From Psychromonas algicola (lineage in GTDB: Bacteria > Pseudomonadota > Gammaproteobacteria > Enterobacterales > Psychromonadaceae), in NCBI RefSeq assembly GCF_004378355.1, contig NZ_SNUB01000032.1, forward strand, positions 1 to 39,122: a stretch of DNA of 39,122 nucleotides, written 5' to 3'. How positions within the stretch are numbered: position 1 is the first letter of the stretch; each line of letters starts with the position of its first letter. Both the position numbers and the translations under genes were made by a program. The notes under the pieces are model-generated. The model did not search any database, was not told where the DNA came from, and saw only the letters and a program-made list of their open reading frames with translations. Positions 1-8,559 of this stretch are shown here, one piece after another.

Positions 1-2
1 AA

Positions 3-164
3 TACAGTAAACGGCTAGGTGCCATTGAACCTGTATTCGGTAATATTACGGTGAATAAAGGCATGAACAAATTCACACTACGCGGACAAGATAAAGTGAA
101 TACTCAATGGAAAATGTACTGCCTTGTTCATAATATAGAGAAATTAAGGAATAGCCTGCATTAA
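3..164 (+). mobile_element. IS1182-family transposase, 3' end only
   Basis: The reading frame is open from the left window edge and gives 53 residues before TAA. It contains IEPVFGNITVNKGMNKF, LRGQDKVNTQWKMYCL and VHNIEKL. These are the C-terminal hallmarks of IS1182-type DDE transposases: a catalytic-Glu 'EPVFGN' block followed by a Trp/His-rich tail. The N-terminal part lies outside the window, so it cannot be said whether the element is intact. It marks the left side of an accessory region carrying immunity-like genes. Confidence 0.8.
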
Positions 165-310
165 CCCAAGGGCTAACAATTCAATGCCGAAGTAACCTTA
201 ATCACAGCCTCTGAACCTTCATTTCTGCCTCAATTTAATCATTCAGCAATGAAAATATAAATAATCTATTTAATCTCAAGTAAATGTAAGTTAATGTGGT
301 TTTTATTTAA

Positions 311-350
311 ATAAGTAGGCTGGAAATGAGAAATTCTACAGCCTCGTTAT
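311..350. repeat. attC-like imperfect inverted repeat upstream of the first cassette-like gene
   Basis: The left arm ATAAGTAGGCTG (311-322) pairs with the right arm CAGCCTCGTTAT (339-350) at 10 of 12 positions. The right end holds CGTTA (345-349), the core of the R' box of integron attC sites, and the next gene starts 16 bp later. It is shorter than most attC sites and could instead be a simple hairpin. Its recurrence in front of the next two genes supports the cassette reading. Confidence 0.4.
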
Positions 351-365
351 GCGTAAAAGGAAGTC

Positions 366-803
366 ATGAACATTATTCAAGAAATCAAAGAATCTTGGGG
401 CTGGGTTGGTATTGATCCTGTTGAGGTCGTAGGTGAAAATGACTTCGGTAACCTTATGATCAAAGATTCTGCTGGTAGTTATTGGCGTCTTTGCCCCGAA
501 GATGTTTACTGCGAAATTGTCGCAACCAATCGCGAAGAATTAGATAGCCTTTCTGCCGATCAAGAGTTTCTAGAAGATTGGTACATGAAAGCTCTAATCG
601 ATCATGCAAGTGAGCAATTTGGTGCATTAACCGTAGGTCAAAAATACTGTTTAGTCACACCTGGCGCTCTTGGTGGTGAGTACGCAATTTCAAATATTAA
701 TACTGCACCGTTGCATGAGCTTATTAGGTTTTCTGGGCGCGTGGCAAAACAAATCAAAGACCTACCAGATGGTGCACAAATTGAACTGCGGGTTACCGAT
801 TAA
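366..803 (+). CDS. DUF1851/Tdi1-like immunity protein
   Basis: This 145-residue soluble protein has no signal peptide or TM segment. It carries the DUF1851 (T6SS immunity Tdi1 C-terminal) pattern: a GWVGIDPVEVVGENDFGN opening (residues 12-29), YWRLCPEDVYCEI in the middle, then KYCLVTPGALGGEYAISN and a closing IELRV strand. Family members include antidotes to type VI ADP-ribosyl cyclase-like toxins such as Tde/Tdi pairs, and many occur as orphan immunity genes. No toxin gene is adjacent. The start is the ATG preceded by AAAGGAAGTC. It lies between two attC-like repeats, which suggests a mobile cassette. The family call is firm. The role as an orphan immunity gene is inferred. Confidence 0.75.
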   Translation: MNIIQEIKESWGWVGIDPVEVVGENDFGNLMIKDSAGSYWRLCPEDVYCEIVATNREELDSLSADQEFLEDWYMKALIDHASEQFGALTVGQKYCLVTPGALGGEYAISNINTAPLHELIRFSGRVAKQIKDLPDGAQIELRVTD

Positions 804-808
804 ACTCG

Positions 809-851
809 CATAACAAGCAAATTAATCAGGACAAATTATTTGGGCGTTATG
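809..851. repeat. attC-like site between two immunity-like genes
   Basis: CATAAC (809-814) and GTTATG (846-851) are perfect inverted ends. The inner arms AAGCAAAT and ATTTGGGC pair further, so 11 of 14 positions match. The layout (TAACAAGC at the left, GGGCGTTAT at the right, start codon 10 bp beyond) resembles short attC sites of marine gammaproteobacterial integrons. No integrase is in the window. Confidence 0.5.
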
Positions 852-861
852 GTTTTACGAT

Positions 862-1164
862 ATGAATAAACTATTGAGTTACCTCGAAGATTGGAAAAAC
901 TCTAAAACTAAGATTTTTGTGAGCGAAGGTTATGAAGTAACAATCACCGGAATTCTTGGTGACTCCAAAAAAGCACGTTATATTAATCTTGATACCGAAA
1001 AATTAGTATCGAGAGCAACACTTTGGGAAACAGGTGAATTGGAAATTGAAGCTTTAGATATTCAATCTGAAAAGCAGGTAATTCAATTGTCTGTAATTAC
1101 TTCTGAAGTTTGGGAGCTTGACGATAAATTAAATTGGTGGCTTAGTGAAGTAGCCACATATTGA
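862..1164 (+). CDS. small TriTu-like candidate immunity protein
   Basis: This is a 100-residue acidic soluble protein. Features are an N-terminal helix ending in EDWKNSKTKI, a strand-rich centre with KKARYINLDTEKLVSRATLW, the motif LWETGELEIEALDI, and a C-terminal helix (DKLNWWLSEVA). The 'W-x-x-G-E-x-x-x-E' centre and overall length resemble the TriTu family of polymorphic-toxin immunity proteins, but I recall that family only loosely. The gene starts right after an attC-like repeat and is followed by another. It may be a single-gene cassette with its promoter supplied from outside. Confidence 0.5.
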   Translation: MNKLLSYLEDWKNSKTKIFVSEGYEVTITGILGDSKKARYINLDTEKLVSRATLWETGELEIEALDIQSEKQVIQLSVITSEVWELDDKLNWWLSEVATY

Positions 1165-1265
1165 AAACATAATAAGTCATTGCAAAGAACTAAAAACAGC
1201 TGGTCGTTGCTCGTGCCTCGCTATTTTCGTCCATCAATTTTTAGCCTCTGAATGAGACGTTAAAT
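1165..1265. repeat. attC-like region with CGTTA end
   Basis: This roughly 100-bp spacer holds AAAAACAGCTGGTCGTTGCT, a Pyr-rich loop and TTTTTAGCCTC, and ends in GACGTTAAATG (CGTTA at 1258-1262) directly at the next start codon. Long attC sites of Shewanella/Pseudoalteromonas-type cassettes have this 'acaaaaaacagctgg...ttttgcc...gcgtta' character. The terminal inverted repeat (CATAATAAG against the right end) is poor, so this may be a degenerate site. Confidence 0.4.
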
Positions 1266-1827
1266 GTCCAAAGTATTTGAAGCTATGAAATATAAACTAG
1301 ATCTAGATTCTAAATCAGCCCCAAGAATATCCAAAGCCGCTAAAAATATCTCCAAATCTAATTTAGACGGATATGAGGATTTGTTGTTGAATGCTTTGGA
1401 AACATTGATTTTAAAGCCTCAATCATGGAAAGCACAATCAGAAGTTATTAGGGCTATAGGAATATTGGCACTAAAAGTTCACTTCCTTACCTTAAGGGAC
1501 TTACCATGAAAGATTTCGATGCTACTATTATCTATCGTGACTTGGTTTTTTCCATATGCATGCTTCAAGACACCAATAATAAAAAATTTGAATAGTATTC
1601 TAGAAACAAGCAATGACTTATTGCTTGCAGAAGCATGCTCTGCAATTTTATTTTCTGGCGCGATTCCATCCAACAATATAATAACAAACATATTAGTTTC
1701 TATTGTTGATCGAGATGTAAATGAAGGACAAGTTATCACGCCAAGGTGTTATATTGCAGCAGCTTGTTACTCTTGGCCTCATGAGCTAACAAAAGAATTC
1801 TTACATAGGTGCGCCAAGTCACCGTAG
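1264..1827 (+). pseudogene. frameshifted helical-repeat (HEAT-like) protein gene
   Basis: Translation is continuous only if two single-base slips are allowed. Frame 1 runs from the ATG at 1264 to about 1474 (ending VIRAIGILALK). The frame then moves to one reading SSLPYLKGLTMKDFDA and VFSICMLQDTNNKKFE, up to about 1592. It then returns to frame 1 with SILETSNDLLLAEACSAILF and a C-terminus FLHRCAKSP. Both slips lie in A-runs (AAAA near 1471, AAAAAA near 1590) and offset each other. The repaired product is about 187 residues, all helical, with HEAT-like pairs such as AEACSAILFSGAIPSN. It follows two immunity-like genes and an attC-like site, so it was probably a third cassette. Sequencing error in the A-runs is the main alternative. 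Confidence 0.55.
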
Positions 1828-2250
1828 ATTGGGCTAGCTGAAATTGCGTACGACTCAATAGCAGGTAAAAAGACCAAATATGTACTTGTCTAGAAAATCA
1901 TTTAAAAAAACGGTTCAAACCGCTCTCCACTGCGTTGCTCGTTTTGTGCTTTCTCTGATCAATACCAGATCAGAGTAACAAGATTTTTTAAGTCGCTAAC
2001 GGTTCCAGCTAAAAGCTTAAGCTTCTACGCCTTGGCTTGTTAGGTACTCTTTATAGGTACATTTAAAATCAACAGTTTTATCTTTTTTAATTTCAATAAT
2101 ACCTGTGGCCAAAGAGGATACAAATTAACGGTCCTAACTGATTAACATCAAAACCCCTTCGTATTACTCTAACTGCTAAAAATTTCAGAGTCGCTGTTTT
2201 AATTTTGTAATGTCTATACCTTGTATTAGCTCTAACAATAACCTTAGAGC
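1828..2250. other. non-coding spacer with several hairpins
   Basis: No credible gene was found. The spacer holds a short hairpin CGGTTCAAACCG, a perfect 8-bp hairpin CTCTGATC/GATCAGAG (1953-1975), and the palindrome AAGCTTAAGCTT. Read on the minus strand there is an ACCTAACAAGCC...CCGTTAGCG pair (about 1993-2044), whose ends look like a reversed attC site. The start of the spacer is the tail of the cassette-like block. The right end is downstream of the minus-strand lipoprotein gene. Confidence 0.35.
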
Positions 2251-4584
2251 TTACAACTTAAATTTGTTTGCTTTTATTTGTTTGTTCACTATTTTTAAAT
2301 TTTCTTTAGCTTGGTTACTAAATGACTTTAAATACCATTTTTTAGCTTGTTTTAAGTCGACTTCAATTCCATCTTTTCCATGGTGGTATATTAAACCTAA
2401 CTTTAACCCTATGCTCATTGGGTTACGCCAAGCTGCCTTTTTGTAAAGCGCTACTGCTTTATGTATATCTTTTTCTACTAACGTACCACTTACATAGTTA
2501 TCAGCTAAAGTCTCCATAGCATTCTTATTTTCATATTCACTGGCAATCAAAAGATATTTAAGTGTGTTTTTATCATCTTGTTTTTGTTTATAATATTGAG
2601 ACAAGTCAAATGATGCATCACCATTACCAGCCTCCGAAGCTTTATGAAGATAATATAAATATTTGTCGTTATCGTTTAGCTGATTTTTATAGATTAATGC
2701 TGCTTTTTTGTAATAGTTCTGATTACCTGCATCTCCACCTTTTTGATAATAATAAGCTGACTTTTCAAAGTCTTTTAAGTTGTAATACATACGAGCAACG
2801 TCTCTGATTAGTAAAGTATAGGGCGTTTTCATCGCGATCATTTTATCAATATAAACATCTATTTTATTTTGATATTCTTTCATTTTTTCAGGCGATATAC
2901 TTTTACGGCAAAAGTACAAACAAAATAGTTCATACATAGAGTTTACATGGTCTAAGTCTGCCGCTCTTGTGTAGTAGTTTATTGCAATTTCATCACTTTG
3001 TATTTCTTGCATGAAAGGTCTAGGCGCTTTATAAATAGAGCCTAACTTAGCTAAAGACGTCACATCATCTTTTTCCGCTAACATTTTATAAATAGAAATG
3101 GCTTTATTAACACTTTCTGCATCATCGTCATTTATATAAAATTCAGCAAGCTTATACCAACTCTGTACATCACCTAATTCTGCTGCTGTTTTAAGGTATG
3201 CTCTCTCTTGTGCCTCATCCTTTTCCAAATAACTTTCTTTTGCACGTTTTTTTAAGTAAGGGATGTTATCCGTTTCATATAGTTGGATGAGCCTAGCATG
3301 AGCTTTGTTAAATTCTGGGTTATCTGCTGTATCCTCAAGGGATAAGAAACGAGTTGCTGTTTTCAGCTTGTCTATTAGGCCCCAATTATTACTATTTATA
3401 ATAAACGATAGCCACTTTTTCGCTAATACGTTATCACCTGGGTTTCTTTCTCTTACATTTACCCTTTTAGCCAGCATGACCATTGCATTTTCATTACCAT
3501 TTTCGGCCAACTCATTTAAAATTTTCGCTCCACGTATAACATCTCTATTGTTGTAATAAAATTTAGCGAGTCCTCTTTTCGCTTCATTCATTTGAGAGAG
3601 TTGTTTTACATGTTGATAATATTGTTCTGTCAGATCTATACCGGAGAACTCGGTGATACTTCTTCTATTAGTCCCTGGTAACAATTTCCCGTCTTTTAAC
3701 TTTTGGCCTTCAGCATAGATTTTTAACAAATCGATGGTTGTTTCATAATCATCTAAAAGAGAGGCTGCTTTTAATGCTTGTATTCTTTTTTCGGCATTTG
3801 AATTGTTGTTATATACTGAACTACGTCTATAGCTTTCTTCTAGTTTTTGGTAATAAGATGGGTTGTTGTTATCAAGAGCTATTAATCTTTCATATACACT
3901 TGCTGCTTTATTGTATTTACCTCTATATGCTAAAAACTTAGCTATTTTTAACAGTTGAGTTTGATCGTCTATCAATAAAGCCGTTTCTAATTTAAGGTTA
4001 AAATTACTGTCATCCTTTTCTTTATAAAGATATTGAAGCTCTTCATAAAGAGTTTTGTAATCTAACGAAACGTTTCTACTGATCAATATTTTTTCAATAT
4101 CTTGTACTTTCTGTTTAAGTCGCTTTTCTTTAAAAAAACGGAGGAGGCTCAGCAGTTCATCGTCAGTAGCGTTAGGAATTATTCTATTTGGCACAGCGTA
4201 TTGATAATTGTAATTAAACTCTTTAAGCAACATAAATAAAGCACTTCTATCGCCAAGATCAGCAGCTCTGCCAAGTAACCTAAAGTACTTGTCTTCACCA
4301 TTAATAAACATGTACTTATATTTTTTAAACACTTCTGCAAAAGATAAAATTTGTGCCGGAGCAGAGCTTGTTAAAACAAGTGGATACCATTTAGTGTAAT
4401 ACTCCAATCCTTCTTTATTCTCAGGGAACAAAGCAATTTGGTTCAGCGCTATCATGGCATTTATATCGCCAGCATTTGCTTTATTGATCAATGCTTGTTT
4501 TGACACCGTATTGTCATTAGTAAAATTACTCGCACAACCTGACAGAACAAAAATAACGCATAAAGTGCTAAAAAAATGTTTCAA
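2251..4584 (-). CDS. large Sel1/TPR-repeat lipoprotein
   Basis: The 777-residue product begins with a lipoprotein signal peptide. It has an MKHFFSTLC n/h-region and lipobox L-S-G-C with Cys17, so the mature protein should be lipid-anchored in the envelope. The rest is helical repeats. Sel1-like units are clearest in the C-terminal third: KYLLIASEYENKNAMETLAD, YVSGTLVEKDIHKAVALYKK and LGLIYHHGKDGIEVDLKQAK. TPR-like units such as YNKAASVYERLIALD occur further in. Long Sel1 lipoproteins such as AlgK scaffold exopolysaccharide machinery. The role here is unknown because no polysaccharide genes are adjacent. Translation starts after a strong site, TAGGAGGG. Apparent small genes on the opposite strand are shadows. 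Confidence 0.75.
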   Translation of the reverse strand: MKHFFSTLCVIFVLSGCASNFTNDNTVSKQALINKANAGDINAMIALNQIALFPENKEGLEYYTKWYPLVLTSSAPAQILSFAEVFKKYKYMFINGEDKYFRLLGRAADLGDRSALFMLLKEFNYNYQYAVPNRIIPNATDDELLSLLRFFKEKRLKQKVQDIEKILISRNVSLDYKTLYEELQYLYKEKDDSNFNLKLETALLIDDQTQLLKIAKFLAYRGKYNKAASVYERLIALDNNNPSYYQKLEESYRRSSVYNNNSNAEKRIQALKAASLLDDYETTIDLLKIYAEGQKLKDGKLLPGTNRRSITEFSGIDLTEQYYQHVKQLSQMNEAKRGLAKFYYNNRDVIRGAKILNELAENGNENAMVMLAKRVNVRERNPGDNVLAKKWLSFIINSNNWGLIDKLKTATRFLSLEDTADNPEFNKAHARLIQLYETDNIPYLKKRAKESYLEKDEAQERAYLKTAAELGDVQSWYKLAEFYINDDDAESVNKAISIYKMLAEKDDVTSLAKLGSIYKAPRPFMQEIQSDEIAINYYTRAADLDHVNSMYELFCLYFCRKSISPEKMKEYQNKIDVYIDKMIAMKTPYTLLIRDVARMYYNLKDFEKSAYYYQKGGDAGNQNYYKKAALIYKNQLNDNDKYLYYLHKASEAGNGDASFDLSQYYKQKQDDKNTLKYLLIASEYENKNAMETLADNYVSGTLVEKDIHKAVALYKKAAWRNPMSIGLKLGLIYHHGKDGIEVDLKQAKKWYLKSFSNQAKENLKIVNKQIKANKFKL

Positions 4585-4830
4585 TGAATCCCTCCTAGGA
4601 AAAGCTATTTAGTGATAGTCAACTAATACTGTAATTAAATTTTCACCCATTGATTCACTATCACCAAAGGTTGATGCTCACTTATTATCAAAAATTTCAG
4701 ATGCTTAGACTAAACGATTATAAACTACTTGATATATACTTGTACTACTTTGTGACATGCTGATATCGATAAACATATGTGCTGAGCCATTATCGCAAAA
4801 ACTAATATTATTTAGTCCGCCAGATTTTAT
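4585..4830. other. upstream region of the Sel1 lipoprotein gene
   Basis: The region is AT-rich and non-coding. It carries an inverted pair GTGATAGT (4612-4619) / ACTATCAC (4657-4664) just upstream of the lipoprotein start, which could be an operator or part of a hairpin. I see no convincing promoter hexamers. Its left edge meets the eroded end of a RAYT transposase. Confidence 0.3.
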
Positions 4831-4837
4831 TGACGCT

Positions 4838-5234
4838 AGCCTATTATCCAATTATCGATAATAGCCAATACCGCTTTGTTTTCTGCTTCTGATATTGTTT
4901 GCTCTGCTTGCCCGCGTTCAACTAATACGGGGTTCGAATACAATTGGCACCAACGCTCACAGACTTCTTCGGGAGTTTAATTTTCGTTAAGCGTTTCATT
5001 AACATGTAACACTAGATGATAGTGATTAGAAATGATAACGTAGGCACAGATATCAATGCTGAAAAGCGAAGCTAGATAGTGCATGCGTTCAACTACCCAC
5101 TGCCGTCTATGCTCAAAAGACTTTTTTGTGTATTTATCTTCCCCACACAAATAAGCGCCGTGGACACAAGGTGAAATACAATGGTAATAAGGTGTATCAG
5201 ATAACGATACTTGTGATTGGCGAGATTGAGTCAT
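4838..5234 (-). pseudogene. REP-associated tyrosine transposase (RAYT, Y1_Tnp) remnant, copy A
   Basis: From ATG 5234 the frame reads MTQSRQSQVSLSDTPYYHC, AYLCGEDKYTKKSFEHRRQW and CAYVIISNHYHLVLHVNE. This is the N-terminal half of an IS200-like RAYT with its HUH metal motif (HYH). A TAA stop at 4977-4979 interrupts the frame, which then continues as TPEEVCERWCQLYSNPVLVE until a second stop. A frame-shifted LASIKSGG follows. The catalytic Tyr region and the rest of the domain are missing. It is therefore inactive. A shorter second copy lies about 2.1 kb to the right. Confidence 0.75.
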
Positions 5235-5301
5235 CCCTCCCCTTCTAAATGCAAAAATAAGCATTTCTAAAAGGTAGTTTAACTATTACAATGATTCAAA
5301 T
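4928..5301. repeat. dispersed repeat copy A (RAYT 5' half plus upstream DNA)
   Basis: This block, from GGTTCGAATACAATTGGCAC to ATTCAAAT, recurs at 7059-7268 in the same orientation. Near-identical stretches include ATTTTCGTTAAGCGTTTCAT, ATTAACATGTAACACTAGAT and ATAAGCATTTCTAAAAGGTA. Copy A keeps the longer version. Confidence 0.8.
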
Positions 5302-5369
5302 AGATGGGAGTTCGAAACTCAACAACCTCCGTTATTTTTAAAAGGCAATGTGAAATAAAGGTTATAGTA

Positions 5370-5834
5370 ATGCTAGATTTTCAGAATGTGTTAGGTCAAA
5401 AGAGTACTGATCCAGGCCTTTGGAAATTTTTTAATGTTGAGCCTATAAAGCTTGATAAAACTGATCGAGGAACTAATGATAATTATGGAAGTATGATTTA
5501 TAAAGATAAGGGCTTAGAACTAATATTTGGTCTCATGGGTGACGAGATAGTTTTGAATTTTATTTGGCTATATAACTCTGAAGTTTTTGATCAGGTTGCT
5601 GCTTACCGTGATGTTTTTCCTAAAAACCTTGCTTTTGAATTATCGCCAAACGATGTTGAAAACAAACTTGGAAAACCGCTACGCTCTGTTGAAAAATATA
5701 AGCATCCTTTGTTCGGTGATATACCTCAATCTTTTTTTTACAATTTTGAAAGAGAATACAGTGTAAATATAGCATTTGACGGTAGAGGTATTATGCGATT
5801 CTGTATTAGTTACCCAGAGGTTGAAGAATTTTAA
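5370..5834 (+). CDS. hypothetical small soluble protein
   Basis: I do not recognise the family. An upstream in-frame start at 5304 exists, but ATG 5370 has the better ribosome site (AAATAAAGG) and gives 154 residues. The product is acidic with no signal peptide or TM. It reads MLDFQNVLGQKSTDPGLWKF at the N-terminus, then LELIFGLMGDEIVLNFIWL, ending in a strand-rich EREYSVNIAFDGRGIMRF. Size and company (immunity genes and a DUF6708-like gene nearby) fit an orphan immunity protein, but no motif proves it. It sits alone between RAYT debris and a converging pseudogene. Confidence 0.55.
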   Translation: MLDFQNVLGQKSTDPGLWKFFNVEPIKLDKTDRGTNDNYGSMIYKDKGLELIFGLMGDEIVLNFIWLYNSEVFDQVAAYRDVFPKNLAFELSPNDVENKLGKPLRSVEKYKHPLFGDIPQSFFYNFEREYSVNIAFDGRGIMRFCISYPEVEEF

Positions 5835-5967
5835 TGCTATAGTTGTAACGGCAATAGCTTTACTTAGCCTTGAAAAACATGAATCTGAGAGAGTTTTTAG
5901 ACAAATAATAGCTGTTTTTTCTATAAACTTATCCTAGTTTTTATTAAAAAGCATCTTTATCTTATAT

Positions 5968-6976
5968 TTAGTTTTTAAAAATATTTATCCCCTTTCCTGT
6001 GGGTGGCATGTCACTTTGTTTGTCCCACAGATCTTCAATGGTAGTTTTAAATTGCTCTTCACTCATGTCTCTCCAGTAACGAGGCTGGCGATTGTGCTTT
6101 TTATCATAAGCAATGGTGGTGGGGTCTAGGTGACGAGATTCTTCCAGCATGAGTATATCGGGTAAGGGTTGGCTGATGCCCATGTAGCGTAGGATCATGT
6201 TCCAAAAGCGTAAGTACTCTTCGGACTTTTCGTTCGCGCTGAGCATAGAATGGCTTAATGGTACGCCAACGGGATAATCCTCGTAGCGATGAATGAGCAC
6301 CAAAGAGTAACTCATTAACCCTTGATAACTAGGGGACGACATAAGCACACAATCAAATTAGGTAAAAGGGTGACAATAACGCACTTCCTTGCCCTTCCCT
6401 GTATAGCGGGTCACCATACCTGTTTGACGGTTAAGCTCACAAATGAATTTACCTTTTAAGAAAGGAGTTAAGAAAAGCCAGCCGCGATTGACCAAAAGAG
6501 AATGCACATGAATCAATAGGCAAGGTAAAGTACCATAAAGGGTTATTCCATAAAGATAAGGTAATTCGCTTTGCCACCCCCTTGGGTTAAAAAAAAAAGC
6601 CTAATAAGCCAAAAGAATAAAATAAAGGCAAAAGGAATATCAAGGAAAATCTAGCTAATGAAACGACAAGGGCATAGACCTGCCCCCAAGCGGTAAAGTC
6701 TTCTTGCAACCAACTTTCATGGCTCCAAGCGGCTGGTCTATCATCGTTTTCTGGGATAAGTGCATCTTTTGGGGTGATATTACTGATGGCGTACAGGGAT
6801 AAACAATCATTGGCTTGGCTAAAACCAAAGCGGCGACCGTTTGTCGCCATTTTGCGTAAAAATGACTTAGGTGGCCGGCTTTCTTGCAGAACGATGTTCT
6901 GGGAATTGTAGGCGGTGTCTTGATATTCCTGTACTTTTGAATTTTGCTCTTTATCTTGCACGCTTTCTTTGCTCAT
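5968..6976 (-). pseudogene. DUF6708-like membrane protein, broken by a frameshift and a stop
   Basis: The frame from 6976 gives MSKESVQDKEQNSKVQ, then GRRFGFSQANDCLSLYAISN, and a hydrophobic stretch ALVVSLARFSLIFLLPLFYS. It ends in a poly-T run (GCTTTTTTTTTTAA, near 6587). One base of slip restores NPRGWQSELPYLYGITLYG, CELNRQTGMVTRYTGKGKEV and HPFT, up to a TAA near 6358. After it the same frame continues FDCVLMSSPSYQGLMSYSL and ends with RQPRYWRDMSEEQF and TGKGINIFKN. The repaired protein is about 335 residues with membrane segments, matching DUF6708 proteins, which often lie near T6SS toxin/immunity genes. The stop probably replaces a GAA codon. The family call is moderate. The breakage is plain. 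Confidence 0.65.
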
Positions 6977-7058
6977 CTACTTTGTCTATATTGGTTTATA
7001 TTAATAATCACTACAACTATAATTTGGAATACCATTAATTTAAACCTACAAAACAATA

Positions 7059-7268
7059 ACGGGTTTCGAATACAATTGGCACCGACGCTCACAGACTTCT
7101 TCAGGACTTTAATTTTCGTTAAGTGTTTCATTAACATGTAACACTAGATGATAGCGTAGGCACAGGTACCAATGCTGAAAAGCGAAGCGAGATTGAGTCA
7201 TCCCCACCCACCTAAATGCAAAAATAAGCATTTCTAAAAGGTAGTTTAACGATTACAATTATTCAAAT
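7059..7268. repeat. dispersed repeat copy B (heavily deleted RAYT remnant)
   Basis: This is the second copy of the block at 4928-5301, shortened to about 210 bp. It lacks about 16 bp after CACTAGATGATAG and about 150 bp between AAAGCGAAGC and GAGATTGAGTCATCCC. Both outer ends match copy A. No protein can be made from it. It shows duplication of the RAYT region followed by independent decay. Confidence 0.75.
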
Positions 7269-7354
7269 CGTTGGGTGCCCGCTATTTTTTAGGACCTCAC
7301 AACTTCAATTAATTCTAAGTAGATGGGTATCCACAACTTTCTCTTCAACGAATT

Positions 7355-8146
7355 TTAGCGAAGTCGTAAGTGCTTGAAAATCGCTTGGCGTAATTCCATA
7401 TATTCAACTTCTTCGTCTGGCACCCCCATATTTTTAAGTTTATATTGGTTACCATCATAGTTAAGTTCAACATCACACACAGTATAAGATGAGCCTATTC
7501 GGTTTCCAAACCTATCCCTTGGGAATTTTATTTCACAATGACCTATTGAAAAGTGCTCTTTTTCTATTCGTGTGTAAGAAAAACCCAGTGTCCCTTCAAA
7601 CCATATAAAAAAAATGAACAATGCAGTTATGGGAGCACACCAATGAGAATAGCGTACTACCTTTTCTTGATAACGAATTATCAGATAAGGAAAACCAATC
7701 ATATTTAAAAAAATTAAAGCTATGATTAGATACCCTAGTTCATTAATCACACTAAATAGAATCGTGTCACCTAATACAATAAGAAAAGCAGGAAACAATA
7801 TAAGCACTTGTAAGCCTACTGCATTACCAATGCGCATTCCCGGTTCATAAGCAAAAAATGCTAACAACACAGAACCAACGACTATGTAAATAAAAAAGAA
7901 AGCAATGGGGAATAAAATAGGCGTTAGAAAAGCAAATATTTTATATATTATATCTATATCTAATTGAATTACATATGTTAATCCAACAACATAGATTACC
8001 AAGAAAACTAAAAATGAAAATTTGAAGTTATCGAATATGGCCGCAAGTCCTCGATTAACTCCCTCAGTTAAATAAGATATAGGTGGTAGCATCTTACAAT
8101 CGTCGGTGAAGCCACTTTTTTCTTGATTCGAATCAGGAGCACCCAT
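7355..8146 (-). CDS. hypothetical multi-TM membrane protein
   Basis: This 263-residue protein is of no family I recognise. An N-terminal soluble stretch is followed by about six hydrophobic segments: FSFLVFLVIYVVGLTYVI, IFAFLTPILFPIAFFFIYIV, QVLILFPAFLIVLGD, LGYLIIALIFLNMIGFPYLI and ITALFIFFIWFEGTLGF. A C-terminal domain of about 70 residues has two Cys (GHCEIKFP, TVCDVELNYDG) and a charged end. The start is uncertain: no clear ribosome site precedes 8146, and a Met at residue 19 (just before LPPISYL) is possible. It lies among orphan genes and RAYT debris, so it may have been acquired. Confidence 0.55.
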   Translation of the reverse strand: MGAPDSNQEKSGFTDDCKMLPPISYLTEGVNRGLAAIFDNFKFSFLVFLVIYVVGLTYVIQLDIDIIYKIFAFLTPILFPIAFFFIYIVVGSVLLAFFAYEPGMRIGNAVGLQVLILFPAFLIVLGDTILFSVINELGYLIIALIFLNMIGFPYLIIRYQEKVVRYSHWCAPITALFIFFIWFEGTLGFSYTRIEKEHFSIGHCEIKFPRDRFGNRIGSSYTVCDVELNYDGNQYKLKNMGVPDEEVEYMELRQAIFKHLRLR

Positions 8147-8559
8147 AAGGTCAGTTACCTGAGCTATTTTTCATATAATACAACAAGTTATTAAGCATAG
8201 TCTTTTATAATAACAGGAAATCATTAAATTTTACAGCCAGCTTCTATAGCTATCCATTCAAAGAGTCTCTATTAATTAAATCGTACCTTTAATTGTTAAA
8301 TCAGCTCAATATCAGTAACATGGAAATTAAAAGCTTTTCATACATTTAATCAATACAGGTGACGTGTATGAAAAAAACAATATCAAGTTGAGCCCCTCTT
8401 CTATTATTTTTTTACAGCAATCACATCTGAAAGTAAAATACTAGTTAAATTTAATGAACAACCTTGGACATCCAGCGACTTTATTAAATCCTAGGAAACT
8501 GTTTTTATTGTTTTCAACTAATGGGTATCCAGCATTTCTTATAAAAGAAAAAACCGAGG
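8147..8559. other. non-coding region with a short dispersed repeat
   Basis: No gene is supported. Open frames here are antisense shadows of the VOC-like gene. A segment near 8483-8525 (TTAAATCCTAGGAAACTG, TTTTATTGTTTTCAACTAA) resembles 20866-20893 (TTAAATCCTATTAAACTA, TTTTATTGTCTTCAACTAA). A tiny start-like site, AGGTGACGTGTATG at about 8360, leads only to a seven-codon peptide. Confidence 0.3.

Noticed and set aside
2210-3941. Several small plus-strand open frames opposite the Sel1 lipoprotein gene
   Set aside because: Antisense shadows of a repeat-rich coding gene; biased composition and no ribosome sites.
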